In this document: piece after piece, positions 15,899 through 24,533 of the stretch
How the letters are laid out: each line of letters begins with the position of its first letter
How positions within the stretch are numbered: position 1 is the first letter of the stretch
Assembly (NCBI RefSeq): GCF_001612615.1
Contig: NZ_BDAU01000006.1
Coordinates: 124,001 to 188,000 of the forward strand
Direction of reading: 5' to 3'
DNA: 64,000 nt
Source: Nocardia amikacinitolerans NBRC 108937
Lineage (GTDB): Bacteria > Actinomycetota > Actinomycetes > Mycobacteriales > Mycobacteriaceae
Translations under genes and position numbers: made by a program
Notes under the pieces: generated by a model
What the model was told of the DNA's origin: nothing
Seen by the model: the letters and a program-made list of their open reading frames with translations, nothing else
Databases searched by the model: none

Positions 15899-17241
15899 GC
15901 GGTCACCTCGGCGGCCCGTGTCTCGGCCGGAACCGTGGGACGCGGCGTTCGCCTGCGCACGACCGCCCTGCCCTTCTTGGCGGGTACCAGCGCCACACCG
16001 CGGAAGTGCGCGCGCTCGTCCGGCGCGGTGCTCGGCACCAGCGTGAAATCCCTGAGCAGCGTGCGCAACACGACGTTCATCTCCATCGTGGCGAAGGCCG
16101 CGCCGATGCAGCGGCGCGAACCGCCGCCGAACGGGATCCAGGTGAAGGTGCCCGGTCGCACCCCGACGAATCGGTCCGGGTCGAAGGTGCGGGCCCTCGG
16201 GAAGAGCTCCTCGTTGTCGTGCATCAGCCGAATGCTCACCAGCACGTTCTGGCCCTTGGGTAGCGTCCAGCGTCCCAGTGTCATCGAGTCGGCGCGCACC
16301 TTGCGCGCGGTCGCGTCGATCACCGGCCGCACGCGCTGCACCTCGAGCAGTGTCGCTTCGCGCAGTTCCGAGCCGCCCGCGTCGACCTCGGCGACCAAGC
16401 GCCGCAGGATATCCGGGTGCCTGCGCAGCCGCTCGACGGTCCAGGCCAACGTCGTGGCGGTGGTCTCGTGCCCGGCGGTGAGCAGGGTGAGCAGTTCGTC
16501 GGCGATCTCGCCGTGCGTCATCGCGGAGCCGTCGTCGTAGCGGGCCTGCAACATCATCGACAGCACGTCGTCGCGGTCGCCCAGATCGGGGTCGGCGGCG
16601 GCGCGGGCGATGAGGCGCGCGACGATCTCGTCGTAGTGCTTGCGGTGCGCGGCGAAGCGAGCCCACGGCCCGTAGCGGCCGAGGAAGTTTCGCGGAACGG
16701 GCAAGGCGGCCAGCGCCGATCCGACGAGAACCAGCCGGGGCAGCAGGTCGCGCAACTCCTCGAACTCCCGGCCTTCCGCGCCGAACACCGCGCGCAGGAT
16801 CACGTTCAGGGTGATCCGCATCATCGAATCCATCGTCGCGAACTCGACACCCGAGGGCCAGGTCGCCAGCTCGCGTTCGGTCTCCTCTTCGATGAGCGCC
16901 TCGTACACCGCGAGCCGCTTGCCGTGGAAGGGCGGGGTGAGCAACTTGCGCTGCTTGCGGTGTTCGGCCCCGCTCAGCGCGAAAAGCGAACCGGGACCGA
17001 GGAATTGGCCGAGGTTGACATCCAGGTTGTCCGCGACGTCGCTACCCGCGGTGAACAGCGCTTTGACCTCCGCGGGATCGGAGATCACCACGGTGCGACC
17101 GAATCTGGGCATGTGGACCGTGAACGCGGAGCCGTACTTGCGGCGCCAGTGTCGCCAGGCGCGGGTCCGGCCTGCCACGATCGCGAGGCTCTGGACGAGC
17201 GGCGGCGTGGAGGGTCCTTCGGGCAGTGTCACGGTGCTCAT
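15895..17241 (-). CDS. Cytochrome P450, first gene of the operon
   Basis: 448 residues from ATG 17241; an ATG 69 bases upstream lies within the operator region and is less likely. All P450 signatures are present: the I-helix oxygen-binding motif TAGHETT, the K-helix E-x-x-R (EVQR), and the heme-ligand loop FGGGSRRCIG with the axial Cys at about residue 378. The enzyme needs a ferredoxin and reductase, none of which is in the operon. Hydroxylation of a hydrophobic substrate would start the pathway continued by the SDR, the Baeyer-Villiger enzyme and the hydrolase. Two tandem palindromes lie just upstream. Substrate unknown; terpenoid, alicyclic or fatty compounds are reasonable guesses. Confidence 0.92.
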   Translation of the reverse strand: MSTVTLPEGPSTPPLVQSLAIVAGRTRAWRHWRRKYGSAFTVHMPRFGRTVVISDPAEVKALFTAGSDVADNLDVNLGQFLGPGSLFALSGAEHRKQRKLLTPPFHGKRLAVYEALIEEETERELATWPSGVEFATMDSMMRITLNVILRAVFGAEGREFEELRDLLPRLVLVGSALAALPVPRNFLGRYGPWARFAAHRKHYDEIVARLIARAAADPDLGDRDDVLSMMLQARYDDGSAMTHGEIADELLTLLTAGHETTATTLAWTVERLRRHPDILRRLVAEVDAGGSELREATLLEVQRVRPVIDATARKVRADSMTLGRWTLPKGQNVLVSIRLMHDNEELFPRARTFDPDRFVGVRPGTFTWIPFGGGSRRCIGAAFATMEMNVVLRTLLRDFTLVPSTAPDERAHFRGVALVPAKKGRAVVRRRTPRPTVPAETRAAEVTA

Positions 17242-17258
17242 GCGCCATCTCCCAGCGT

Positions 17259-17298
17259 GGTACTTCGGCGTACCATTCGAACGGTACGCGCATGTACC
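17259..17298. promoter_or_regulatory. Tandem GGTAC-N6-GTACC palindromes before the P450 operon
   Basis: GGTAC-TTCGGC-GTACC (17259-17274) and GGTAC-GCGCAT-GTACC (17283-17298) are two identical-arm palindromes 24 bases apart. The sequence between them, CGTACCATTCGAACGGTACG, is itself almost palindromic, so the whole 40 bases form a large dyad. This is the expected site of the operon's own TetR protein, 18 bases upstream of the P450 start. Confidence 0.65.
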
Positions 17299-17325
17299 GG
17301 CCTGTGGCAAGAGTCACATTACGGC

Positions 17326-17925
17326 TCAGCCCTGGCCGATGCCGACGACAGCGCCGGTGCGGGCGTCCACGTCGACCTCGACCTCCGAACCGTTGGCGCG
17401 GACCAGTTCGACCTGCCAGATCAGCAACCCGTCCCGGTTGGTGTCCAGCTCCATCTCGACCAGCTTCGCGCCCGGCTCGCGCTCCGCGGCGGCTTCCAGC
17501 GCGCGACCGGCGTCGAACGTGGCGGACTCGACCTTCGCCACGTCGTCGCTCGGCTCGTCGGATCGGCTCTGGGCCACGACCTGTTCACCGAGTTGGTCGA
17601 CGAGCACCTTCACCTCGTTGCCGTCGGAGGCGACCTTGACGTCGAAGACCTGTTTGCCGTTGCTCGTCTCGATCTCCACGTCGAACGCGCGGCCGTTCGG
17701 CACGGCGTCGGCCGCGGTCCGCAGCGCCCGTTGCGCCGCCGAGATCGAGGCCGTCTCCACCGACTGCTGGCTCGCGGAGTCCGGGGTGGTCGTGGTGACC
17801 GGAGTCGCGATCGGAGTGGTCGGGCTCGCGGTCGGGCCGGTGTCCGCGTCGTCGTCACCGCATCCGGTGAGTCCCAGCGCGCATACCGCGACTCCGGCTC
17901 CCGCGATCTGTCGCCACCGACGCAT
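17326..17925 (-). CDS. PepSY-domain lipoprotein
   Basis: 199 residues from ATG 17925 with a GGAGGTG ribosome-binding site. The lipoprotein signal ends at LTGC (Cys near residue 22), followed by a Thr/Pro/Ala-rich linker. Two repeated units of about 60 residues follow, each with a helix and strands ('AAQRALRTAADAVPNGRAFDVEIET', then 'FDAGRALEAAAEREPGAKLVEMELD' with 'LIWQVELVRANGSEVEVDVDARTG'), the pattern of PepSY domains, which are thought to inhibit or modulate extracellular proteases. Outside face of the membrane. It lies upstream of the P450 operator on the same strand, but is transcribed towards it from its own promoter. Confidence 0.75.
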   Translation of the reverse strand: MRRWRQIAGAGVAVCALGLTGCGDDDADTGPTASPTTPIATPVTTTTPDSASQQSVETASISAAQRALRTAADAVPNGRAFDVEIETSNGKQVFDVKVASDGNEVKVLVDQLGEQVVAQSRSDEPSDDVAKVESATFDAGRALEAAAEREPGAKLVEMELDTNRDGLLIWQVELVRANGSEVEVDVDARTGAVVGIGQG

Positions 17926-18073
17926 CCCGCACCTCCCGGTCCGCACTACCCGCTCGTTTTCGCCCGCGTACCCGGCGGAGGTGGCACCAAACCGCGTCTC
18001 GGAATCCGCAGCCCGGTCGCGGACGGCGCGTCGTTGCCGAATAGGACGGGTTCCGCTGGGCACCATTGCTGAT

Positions 18074-18424
18074 ATGGGAGATCCGAGGTCGGAGCTGACT
18101 TACGTGGTCGAGATCTCGCTACCCGGCCGGCTGGAGGAGCGGTGGTGGCGGGTCAGCAACTCCGGCACGCCCGCGCAGACGGCGGCGGCGCTGTCGGAGT
18201 TGGCGACGCGGATCTACCGAGATCTGCTCGGGCCGGGCGCGGGCGGCCTGCACCGGGGCCGATGCTGGTATCACTGCCTGGTGTGCGGGCCGGACGGTGC
18301 GGTCATCGACGAGGTCGAGGGCTTGGTGCAGGCGTTCCTGCTGTCCGGGGAGTTGCGGACGGTGTCGGCGACGATCACCGCGCGGGCGCGTCGCCTGCGC
18401 GCCCGGCGGCGCGACATCGGCTGA
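18074..18424 (+). CDS. Conserved-looking small protein of unknown function
   Basis: 116 residues from ATG 18074. It begins 'MGDPRSELTYVVEISLP' and is soluble, mixed alpha/beta, with 'HRGRCWYHCLVCGPDGAVIDEVEG' holding three Cys and two His that might bind metal or form a turn. It ends in an Arg-rich tail (RARRLRARRRDIG). I know no family for it. It is coded with strong third-position GC and converges with the serpin gene, ending 7 bases from it. The start has no strong ribosome-binding site. Confidence 0.6.
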   Translation: MGDPRSELTYVVEISLPGRLEERWWRVSNSGTPAQTAAALSELATRIYRDLLGPGAGGLHRGRCWYHCLVCGPDGAVIDEVEGLVQAFLLSGELRTVSATITARARRLRARRRDIG

Positions 18425-18430
18425 CGCCGA

Positions 18431-19630
18431 TCACCGCGAGAATCCGGGAACCGGCACGGGATACGGATTCGGCGGCGGAGCGTCGGCGGCGTCGGCGACC
18501 CATCCCGCGACCACGGCCATCCCGCTCGGGCGGTGGACGGCGAGGAAGCCGAACGGCCGGTCGAAGTCCAGCTCCAAGACGGTGGTGTGGCGCTGCTCGG
18601 GACGCGCCGGCGCGGCACCGACATTCATGGACAACGCGGTGACGGCCGCGGCCTCGAACCCCTCGCGGTCGAACTTGGCGAGCACGTCCTGGGCACCTTG
18701 GTCGATCGCCAGCGGAGTGGGCGAGATCCGGGGGAAATGACCCCTGCTCCGGTCGCTCGCCGCGCGCAACCCGAACAGTTCGGCATGCTTCATGAGGTCG
18801 TGTTGGGAGCGGATCGCGAAGGGCGGCAGGCGAACCTCGAGACGGTCGAGCTGTTCGCGGCCGAACACCTGCCGCGCGACCAGCCCCGGCGCGACCGGCC
18901 CCGCGTCGAGTCCGGTGCGGTACGGCACCGACCCGCCGAGCGCGGACAACCCGGTGGCGAGGACTTCGGCGGGACTGTCGGAGCCGATCAGCAGATGCAC
19001 GTCGAGGTCGGCCTTCCCGGCGACCACCAACCGCGTCACCGGCCGTTCGTCGTCCAGCACGGCCACTGTGCGAAGGTCGTGGTCGGTGCGGGTGAGCGCG
19101 GAAAGTCGGCGTCCACGCCACGGACCGGCTTCCGGCGACATGACGGTGGCGCGGAACGGCAACCGCCAGCTCGTCTTCGCGGCGAGCGCGGTGGCCAGGA
19201 CCAGCAGCGTGTCGGGGCTGACGGGCAGCGGGAATCGTTCGATCAAGCCCTTGGTGTGCCGTCGTGCCCACTCGTCGAGCGCGGGCTGACCGGTCAGCAG
19301 ATCGACCGTGCCGACCGGCAGCGAGCTCAGCCACTCGTCGTGCAGCGGAAGGTCCCTTCGGACCCAGATACCGAGCGCGGCGGACAGGTCGACGGCGTCG
19401 GCGAGGATGCCGAGCGTCCGTAGTGCCGCCTCCTGCGCCGCCTCGGCGGGCAGGCCGACGGCGGCTTCCAGTTCCGATCGCGCGGGCCCGTCGGCCGCGG
19501 CGGCCAGTAGGGCAAGCAGCGGCCAGAGCCCGGCTCCGGAGACGACGAAGTCGCCGTCGCCTGCGGCGGCGCACCACCGTGCGGTCAGATCGTTGACGGC
19601 GCCCACGTGTGGCGTTGAAAAGGTCTGCAC
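18431..19630 (-). CDS. Serpin-family protein (serine protease inhibitor fold)
   Basis: 399 residues from a GTG at 19630, within the usual serpin length of 350-420. The conserved region 'FVVSGAGLWPLLALLAAAADGPARSELEAAVG' matches the serpin helix B/shutter. Near the C-terminus the reactive-centre hinge 'DREGFEAAAVTALS' fits the inhibitory pattern E-G-x-E-A-A-A-x-T, and the signature 'FDRPFGFLAVHRPSGMAVVAGWV' closes the fold. Residue P14 of the hinge is Phe rather than the usual Thr or Ser, which could slow loop insertion. No signal peptide, so it is probably cytoplasmic. Bacterial serpins are uncommon; the target protease is unknown. The P1 residue cannot be fixed by eye. Confidence 0.8.
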   Translation of the reverse strand: MQTFSTPHVGAVNDLTARWCAAAGDGDFVVSGAGLWPLLALLAAAADGPARSELEAAVGLPAEAAQEAALRTLGILADAVDLSAALGIWVRRDLPLHDEWLSSLPVGTVDLLTGQPALDEWARRHTKGLIERFPLPVSPDTLLVLATALAAKTSWRLPFRATVMSPEAGPWRGRRLSALTRTDHDLRTVAVLDDERPVTRLVVAGKADLDVHLLIGSDSPAEVLATGLSALGGSVPYRTGLDAGPVAPGLVARQVFGREQLDRLEVRLPPFAIRSQHDLMKHAELFGLRAASDRSRGHFPRISPTPLAIDQGAQDVLAKFDREGFEAAAVTALSMNVGAAPARPEQRHTTVLELDFDRPFGFLAVHRPSGMAVVAGWVADAADAPPPNPYPVPVPGFSR

Positions 19631-19897
19631 GGCACCACGATACGGATCCGAACGGTGACCCGCGCGCGTCGACGGGCCCCCGCGAACGCGATGGCAAGAC
19701 GGCAGCGCTCCCGGCGTCTGGGGATGGACGGATCGGCCGGTGATCGCCGAGCGAACCCCCTCGGCGGACGGTCCGTCATATGCTGCCCGCGATCGCCGGA
19801 AAAAAAGTTCGGCCCCGGTGTCGATCCGCGGCGATCCCCGTTCGACCTATGGGCGAGAGGGTCCACGAGGGACCCACACAGCACAGGGAGACACATC

Positions 19898-20317
19898 ATG
19901 AAGTACATGCTGATCATGCGCGCCACCGACGAGGCCTACAAGGCAATGGGCGACATCGATTTCGACAAGATGCTCGAGACCATGGGCCGGTTCAACGACG
20001 AGCTGATCCGGGCGGGCGTGCTGCTGGCCGCGGAGGGCCTCGAGGACGCCGCCGAAGGCGTCGTCGTCGACCACTCCTCGGAGACGCCCGTGGTCACCGA
20101 CGGCCCCTACGGCGAGACCAAGGAGCTGTTCGGCGGCTTCTACATCCTCAACGTGGCATCGAAGGAAGAGGCCATCGAGTGGGCCAAGCGGATGCCCATC
20201 TCCGGACCCGGCTTCAAGACCGAGATCCGCCGCGTCCCGACGATCGACGAGTTCCCGCAGGACAACGTGTGGATCCAGAAAGAGCGGGCGTGGCGCGAAG
20301 CCACCGGCCAGCTCTGA
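19898..20317 (+). CDS. DGPF/YCII-domain protein
   Basis: 139 residues from ATG 19898 with an AGGGAG ribosome-binding site. It has the YCII-related/DGPF hallmark: 'MKYMLIMRATDEAY' at the start, and 'VVTDGPYGETKELFGGFYIL' carrying the D-G-P-x signature, then 'EEAIEWAKRMP' and 'IEIRRV'-like strands. DGPF proteins are small single-domain proteins regularly encoded next to ECF42 sigma factors, as here (the sigma gene starts 15 bases downstream). Their exact role is unknown. Co-transcription with the sigma gene is likely. Confidence 0.9.
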   Translation: MKYMLIMRATDEAYKAMGDIDFDKMLETMGRFNDELIRAGVLLAAEGLEDAAEGVVVDHSSETPVVTDGPYGETKELFGGFYILNVASKEEAIEWAKRMPISGPGFKTEIRRVPTIDEFPQDNVWIQKERAWREATGQL

Positions 20318-20332
20318 GCGAGCCGACCCGCG

Positions 20333-21610
20333 ATGGCCGACCGCACCGGCCGTGAGGCCGTCGCCGCCGTCTGGCGGATCGAGTCCGCGCGGATCGTCGG
20401 TGCGCTCGCGCGCTACACCGGCGATTTCGCGCTGGCCGAGGACCTCGCCCAGGAGGCGTTGGCCGAAGCGCTGGTGAACTGGCCGCGAGAAGGCGTGCCG
20501 CGCAATCCCGCCGGATGGTTGCTCACCGTCGGCAAGCGCCGCGCCATCGACGCGTTTCGCAGACGCTCGGCCCTCGACGAGAGGTACGCCGCCCTCGCTC
20601 ACGAATTGGACGAGGGCGGCGCGGCCTCCGGTGGCGCGCCCGCCGAGCAGGTCGGCGACGTGCTCTGGGACCCGGACCAGATCGACGACGACGTCCTCGC
20701 GCTGATGTTCGTCTCCTGTCACGAGGTGCTGCCGCGGGAGGCGCGAATCGCGCTCACGCTCCGGGTGGTCGGCGGTCTCACCAGCGACGAGATCGCCAAG
20801 GCGTTCCTCGTCCCGACCGCGACCGTGCAGGCCAGGATCACCAGGGCGAAGAAGACGCTCGCCGCGGCGCGGGTGCCGTTCGCGCTGCCCTCGGCCGAGG
20901 AGCGGCGCGCGCGGCTCGGATCGGTGCTCAGCGTGATCTACGTGATCTTCACCGAAGGATCGACGGCCAGTTCGGGTGACGATCTGATCCGGTTCGACCT
21001 GGCGAGCGAGGCGCAGCGCCTCGCACGGGTGCTGGCCCGGCTGATGCCGGGCGAACCCGAGACGCACGGCCTGCTCGCGCTGCTCGAACTGACCGCGGCG
21101 CGGTTCCCCGCCCGCACCGGCCCCGACGGGCAGCCGGTACTGCTCGAACAGCAGGACCGACGACGCTGGGACCGCGGCGCGATCCGGCGCGGCCGCGCCG
21201 CCCTCGCCCGCGCGGAGCAGCTCGGCCGCGGTCTCGGCGCCTACGGCTTGCAGGCGGCGATCGCGGAATGCCACGCTCTCGCGTCGTCGGTGGACGAAAC
21301 CGATTGGGAGCGCATCGTTCTCGTCTACGAGGCGCTCGGCAGACTCGCACCGTCACCGGTCGTCGACCTCAACAGGGCGGTCGCGGTCGCCATGGCGCAG
21401 GGACCCGCCGCGGCACTGCCGATCGTGGACGAACTGGTAACCGCTGGCGCGCTGGCGAATTCGCACCTGCTGCCGAGCGTGCGCGGTGAACTGCTCACCC
21501 GGCTCGGCCGCGCGGACGAGGCCCGCGACGAACTGAAGCGTGCGGTGCGGTTGTGCGCCAACGAACGGGAAAGGTCTGTGCTGGAAGACAAACTCGCGGC
21601 ACTCGGTTGA
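20333..21610 (+). CDS. ECF42-type RNA polymerase sigma factor
   Basis: 425 residues from ATG 20333. The N-terminal third is a sigma-70 region 2/4 pair: 'FALAEDLAQEALAEALVNWP' (region 2, with 'PAGWLLTVGKRRAIDAFRR') and region 4 'ALTLRVVGGLTSDEIAKAFLVPTATVQARITRAKKTL'. A roughly 200-residue C-terminal extension with helical TPR-like repeats follows ('LNRAVAVAMAQGPAAALPIVDEL', 'LLPSVRGELLTRLGRADEARDELKRAV'). This architecture, plus a DGPF/YCII gene immediately upstream, defines the ECF42 group, in which the extension replaces a separate anti-sigma factor. It should direct RNA polymerase to a small stress- or metabolite-related regulon. Confidence 0.92.
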   Translation: MADRTGREAVAAVWRIESARIVGALARYTGDFALAEDLAQEALAEALVNWPREGVPRNPAGWLLTVGKRRAIDAFRRRSALDERYAALAHELDEGGAASGGAPAEQVGDVLWDPDQIDDDVLALMFVSCHEVLPREARIALTLRVVGGLTSDEIAKAFLVPTATVQARITRAKKTLAAARVPFALPSAEERRARLGSVLSVIYVIFTEGSTASSGDDLIRFDLASEAQRLARVLARLMPGEPETHGLLALLELTAARFPARTGPDGQPVLLEQQDRRRWDRGAIRRGRAALARAEQLGRGLGAYGLQAAIAECHALASSVDETDWERIVLVYEALGRLAPSPVVDLNRAVAVAMAQGPAAALPIVDELVTAGALANSHLLPSVRGELLTRLGRADEARDELKRAVRLCANERERSVLEDKLAALG

Positions 21611-21623
21611 CGGTGTTCGTGCC

Positions 21624-22424
21624 CTACGGACCCCGGTCGATGAGCGCGAAAGCCTCGGCGCGCGTGCAGATCTCGGGCAGCTGGCGCAGCCACCAGGTGG
21701 CTCCGGCCCGCTCGTAAGCCTCCTGTTCCTTGTCGCGCTCCGGTGGGACGGCTACGGCCACCTCGTAGCCGGTGAGGTCGGCGCGATACTCCGCGATCAC
21801 CTCGAGCATCTCGGTCAGTTCGCCGGGCGACGCTTCCGGGCACAAACCGTCGTAACGCGCGGCCCGGCGCAAGGGCGCGCCCCGCACGGACCGCGCCGCC
21901 ACCCAGATCGGAATGCGGGGGCGCCGCACCGGACGGGGCAGGAAACGCAGGTCGTCGACGCGGTAGCGGGGACCGTCGTGCCGGACCTCGTCGCCGCTCC
22001 ACAGCGCGGTGATCACGTGCAGGCCTTCGTCGAGCAACCGGGCCCGCTCGCGCGGCTCGGCGGCCTCGCCGAGCTTGCTCAATTCGCCACCGGTGTCCGC
22101 ACCCGAGCCGACGCCGAGCACGAACCGGGCGCCGCTGAGCTGATCGAGCGCCACGGCCTGCCGGGCGACGTCGTGCGGCCGCCGCCGTGACAACGGCGTG
22201 ACCCGCGGCCCGATCGTCACGCGACGGGTCGCGAGGGCCATGGCGGCCAGCGCGATCCACGCGTCGCACACCGCCAGCCCAGGCCGGTGCGGGCGAACCA
22301 CGTGATCCCAGACGAAGACGCCGTCGAAGCCGGCCTGTTCCGCCTCCGCCGCGAGATCGGCCAGCACCCGCGGGTCGGCGAGCTCACCGAACGGCGGCAG
22401 ATAGACCCCGTGCCGAAGGCTCAT
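21624..22424 (-). CDS. LLM-class flavin/F420-dependent oxidoreductase
   Basis: 266 residues from ATG 22424; the longer open frame upstream is not coding-like. The N-terminal 'MSLRHGVYLPPFGELADPRVLADLAAEAEQAGFDGVFVWDHV' and the central 'ARFVLGVGSG' with 'RARLLDEGLHVITALWSG' are typical of the luciferase-like barrel. The family uses FMN or coenzyme F420, and in mycolate actinobacteria many are F420 enzymes. Shorter than the usual 300-340 residues: the last part ends after 'YRADLTGYEVAVAVPPE', with a short tail. Cytoplasmic oxidoreductase; substrate unknown. It is convergent with the sigma gene. Confidence 0.85.
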   Translation of the reverse strand: MSLRHGVYLPPFGELADPRVLADLAAEAEQAGFDGVFVWDHVVRPHRPGLAVCDAWIALAAMALATRRVTIGPRVTPLSRRRPHDVARQAVALDQLSGARFVLGVGSGADTGGELSKLGEAAEPRERARLLDEGLHVITALWSGDEVRHDGPRYRVDDLRFLPRPVRRPRIPIWVAARSVRGAPLRRAARYDGLCPEASPGELTEMLEVIAEYRADLTGYEVAVAVPPERDKEQEAYERAGATWWLRQLPEICTRAEAFALIDRGP

Positions 22425-22582
22425 GGCGCCAGCATAGGCACCGACGGGACAGCCGATCTCACCCGAAACGTGTGAAGCGCCGCGGCCCTCGGCGGACTTA
22501 GCGTCGACCACGGCGGCGCACCGAAGAGCGGAGGAACACGCATGGCACACCCGAGCGCCAGGATGCGCGAGGTCGTCGCGAG

Positions 22583-23731
22583 TTGACCGACAGCGGGCGA
22601 GGGGAGAAGCGATCGCCTCGGACCGGGCAGGCGCGGAACGGCGAACCGCCGGCCGCGACCGCGGGAGCCTGGGCGATTCCGCGCGGCCTCATCGTGCTGC
22701 TTGCCGCGGCGAGCGCCGTGGGCGCCATCGCGGGTATCAAGGTCTTCGCGAGCATTCTCGCCCCCGTCTTCCTCGCGCTCATGCTGACCATCGCCGTCCA
22801 GCCCCTCCAGACCTGGGCGCGGCGACGCGGCTGGCCGCCCTGGGTCGGCATGGTCGTTGCCCTGATCGCTGTCTGGTCGATCTTGATCGTGCTGGTCGGC
22901 GCCCTCGTGGTGTCGGCGGCGCAGCTGGCCACCGAGCTGCCGAACTACGCCGACCGGGTCGACGAGCTGCTGGAGGGTGTGCGCCGCGCGCTGGCCGATG
23001 CCGGGGTCAACGCCGAGGAGATTCAGAACCTGCTGAGCTCGGTCGACATCGGCAAACTCGTCGACCTGCTGGAGGGGGCCCTGCGCGGTCTGCTCGCCGT
23101 CTTCTCCAATCTGTTCTTCGTGCTCGCGCTGCTGGTGTTCATGGCGCTGGACGGCATGGCCATCGGGGGGAAGATGGCGGTCGTCGAGCGCGTCCGGCCC
23201 GAAATCGCGTTCGCCATCGAGGCGTTCGCGCAGGGCACCAGGAAGTATCTGATCGTCTCGACGGTGTTCGGCCTCATCGTCGCGGTGTTCGACGGTATCG
23301 GGCTGTGGTTGCTCGGTGTGCCGCTCCCGGTCCTGTGGGCGCTGCTGTCGTTCATCACGAACTACATCCCGAACATCGGATTCATCGTCGGATTGCTGCC
23401 GCCCGCGCTGCTCGCCCTGCTCGACGGCGGCGTCGGGCTGATGATCTGGGTGATCGTGCTGTACAGCGTGATCAATTTCGTCATCCAGTCGGTGATCCAG
23501 CCGAAGTTCGTCGGCGACGCCGTGGGGTTGAGCGTGACGGTGACGTTCCTGTCGCTGGTGTTCTGGTCCTGGGTGCTCGGCCCGCTCGGCGCGCTGCTGG
23601 CCATCCCGCTCACCCTGCTGGCCAAGGCCGCGCTGCTCGATATCGACCCGGCGACGCGATGGGCGAACGTCTTGATCGCCGACAAGGCCCCGGAGGTCGA
23701 GGATTCGACAGCCGACGAGGAACGGACCTGA
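22583..23731 (+). CDS. AI-2E-family transporter (PerM-like permease)
   Basis: 382 residues from a TTG at 22583. After a polar 30-residue head come hydrophobic helices 'GLIVLLAAASAVGAIAGIKVFASILAPVFLALML', then a coiled amphipathic region ('LATELPNYADRVDELLEGVRRALADAGV'), and a C-terminal block of helices with the family signature 'YIPNIGFIVGLLPPALLALL' and 'VIQSVIQPKFVGDAVGLSVTVTFLSL'. The conserved QPK-x-x-G segment is characteristic of AI-2E/PerM proteins. The family exports small molecules or ions; the autoinducer role of the name-giving member is not transferable. Inner membrane, about eight helices. Confidence 0.9.
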   Translation: MTDSGRGEKRSPRTGQARNGEPPAATAGAWAIPRGLIVLLAAASAVGAIAGIKVFASILAPVFLALMLTIAVQPLQTWARRRGWPPWVGMVVALIAVWSILIVLVGALVVSAAQLATELPNYADRVDELLEGVRRALADAGVNAEEIQNLLSSVDIGKLVDLLEGALRGLLAVFSNLFFVLALLVFMALDGMAIGGKMAVVERVRPEIAFAIEAFAQGTRKYLIVSTVFGLIVAVFDGIGLWLLGVPLPVLWALLSFITNYIPNIGFIVGLLPPALLALLDGGVGLMIWVIVLYSVINFVIQSVIQPKFVGDAVGLSVTVTFLSLVFWSWVLGPLGALLAIPLTLLAKAALLDIDPATRWANVLIADKAPEVEDSTADEERT

Positions 23732-23791
23732 CCCGCGATCTCACCCGCAACGTGTGACGATCGAACGGCGGCGCGACTCTAGCGTGGCCGG

Positions 23792-24455
23792 ATGAGCACA
23801 GTCCTCGGCGAGTTGCTTCCACTGGCGGTGGGAGTCGCGATCTCGCCGATTCCGATCGTGGCCGCGATCCTCATGATCCTGTCGAAGAACGCGGCGGGCG
23901 CGGGCAGCGGATTCGCGGTCGGATGGGTCGCGGGCATCGTGGTCGCGACCTCGGTCGTCGCGCTCGTCGCGGGTTCGCTCGGCGTATCCACCGACCGCGA
24001 GCCGTCGGCGGCCGCCTCGTTCGTGGGTCAGGGTGGCCCTCGGCGTCCTGCTGCTGGTGCTCGCGGGGCAGCAGTGGCGCAACCGGTCGGACACCGCGAC
24101 GCCGGGCTGGATGCGGGCGATCGACCAGCTCACGATCGAAAAAGCGGCCGGATTGGGCGCGGCACTGGCCGCGGTCAATCCGAAGAATCTGCTGCTGTGC
24201 CTGTCCGCGGGGGTCGCGATCGGTTCCAGCGGTCTCGGGGCGGGGGAGAAGGTGGTGGTCGTCGTCGTCTTCACCGTGCTCGCCGCCGCGAGCGTGCTGG
24301 TCGTGGTGCTCGGTTACGCCCTGGCCGCCGACCGGGCGCGCGGCGTGCTCGACGACACGCGGGTGTGGCTGCAAACAAACAACCACGCCGTGATGGCGAT
24401 CGTGCTGCTTGTGATGGGCGCGGTCGTGCTCGGCAAAGGCATCGGCGGACTGTAG
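23792..24455 (+). pseudogene. GAP family protein split by a one-base frameshift
   Basis: The start (ATG 23792) reads 'MSTVLGELLPLAVGVAISPIPIVAAILMILS', a typical GAP/sulfolipid-addressing N-terminus with several membrane helices. Near 24020-24023 the frame breaks: one extra base in 'CGTTCGTGGG' moves the coding into the next frame, where 'WVRVALGVLLLVLAGQQWRNR' continues, then 'AVNPKNLLLCLSAGVAIG' and three further helices to a stop at 24455. Read across the shift, the protein is about 220 residues with six helices, normal for the family. It is either a recent frameshift or a sequencing error. GAP proteins act in membrane glycolipid export in mycobacteria. Confidence 0.8.
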
Positions 24456-24533
24456 AGAGGGGCGGCGGTGACGACGGGCTGGCCGGTTTTCGAGCCGCCG
24501 CAGGGCCTTACGCGTGTCGGATTGGGCGGCGGC

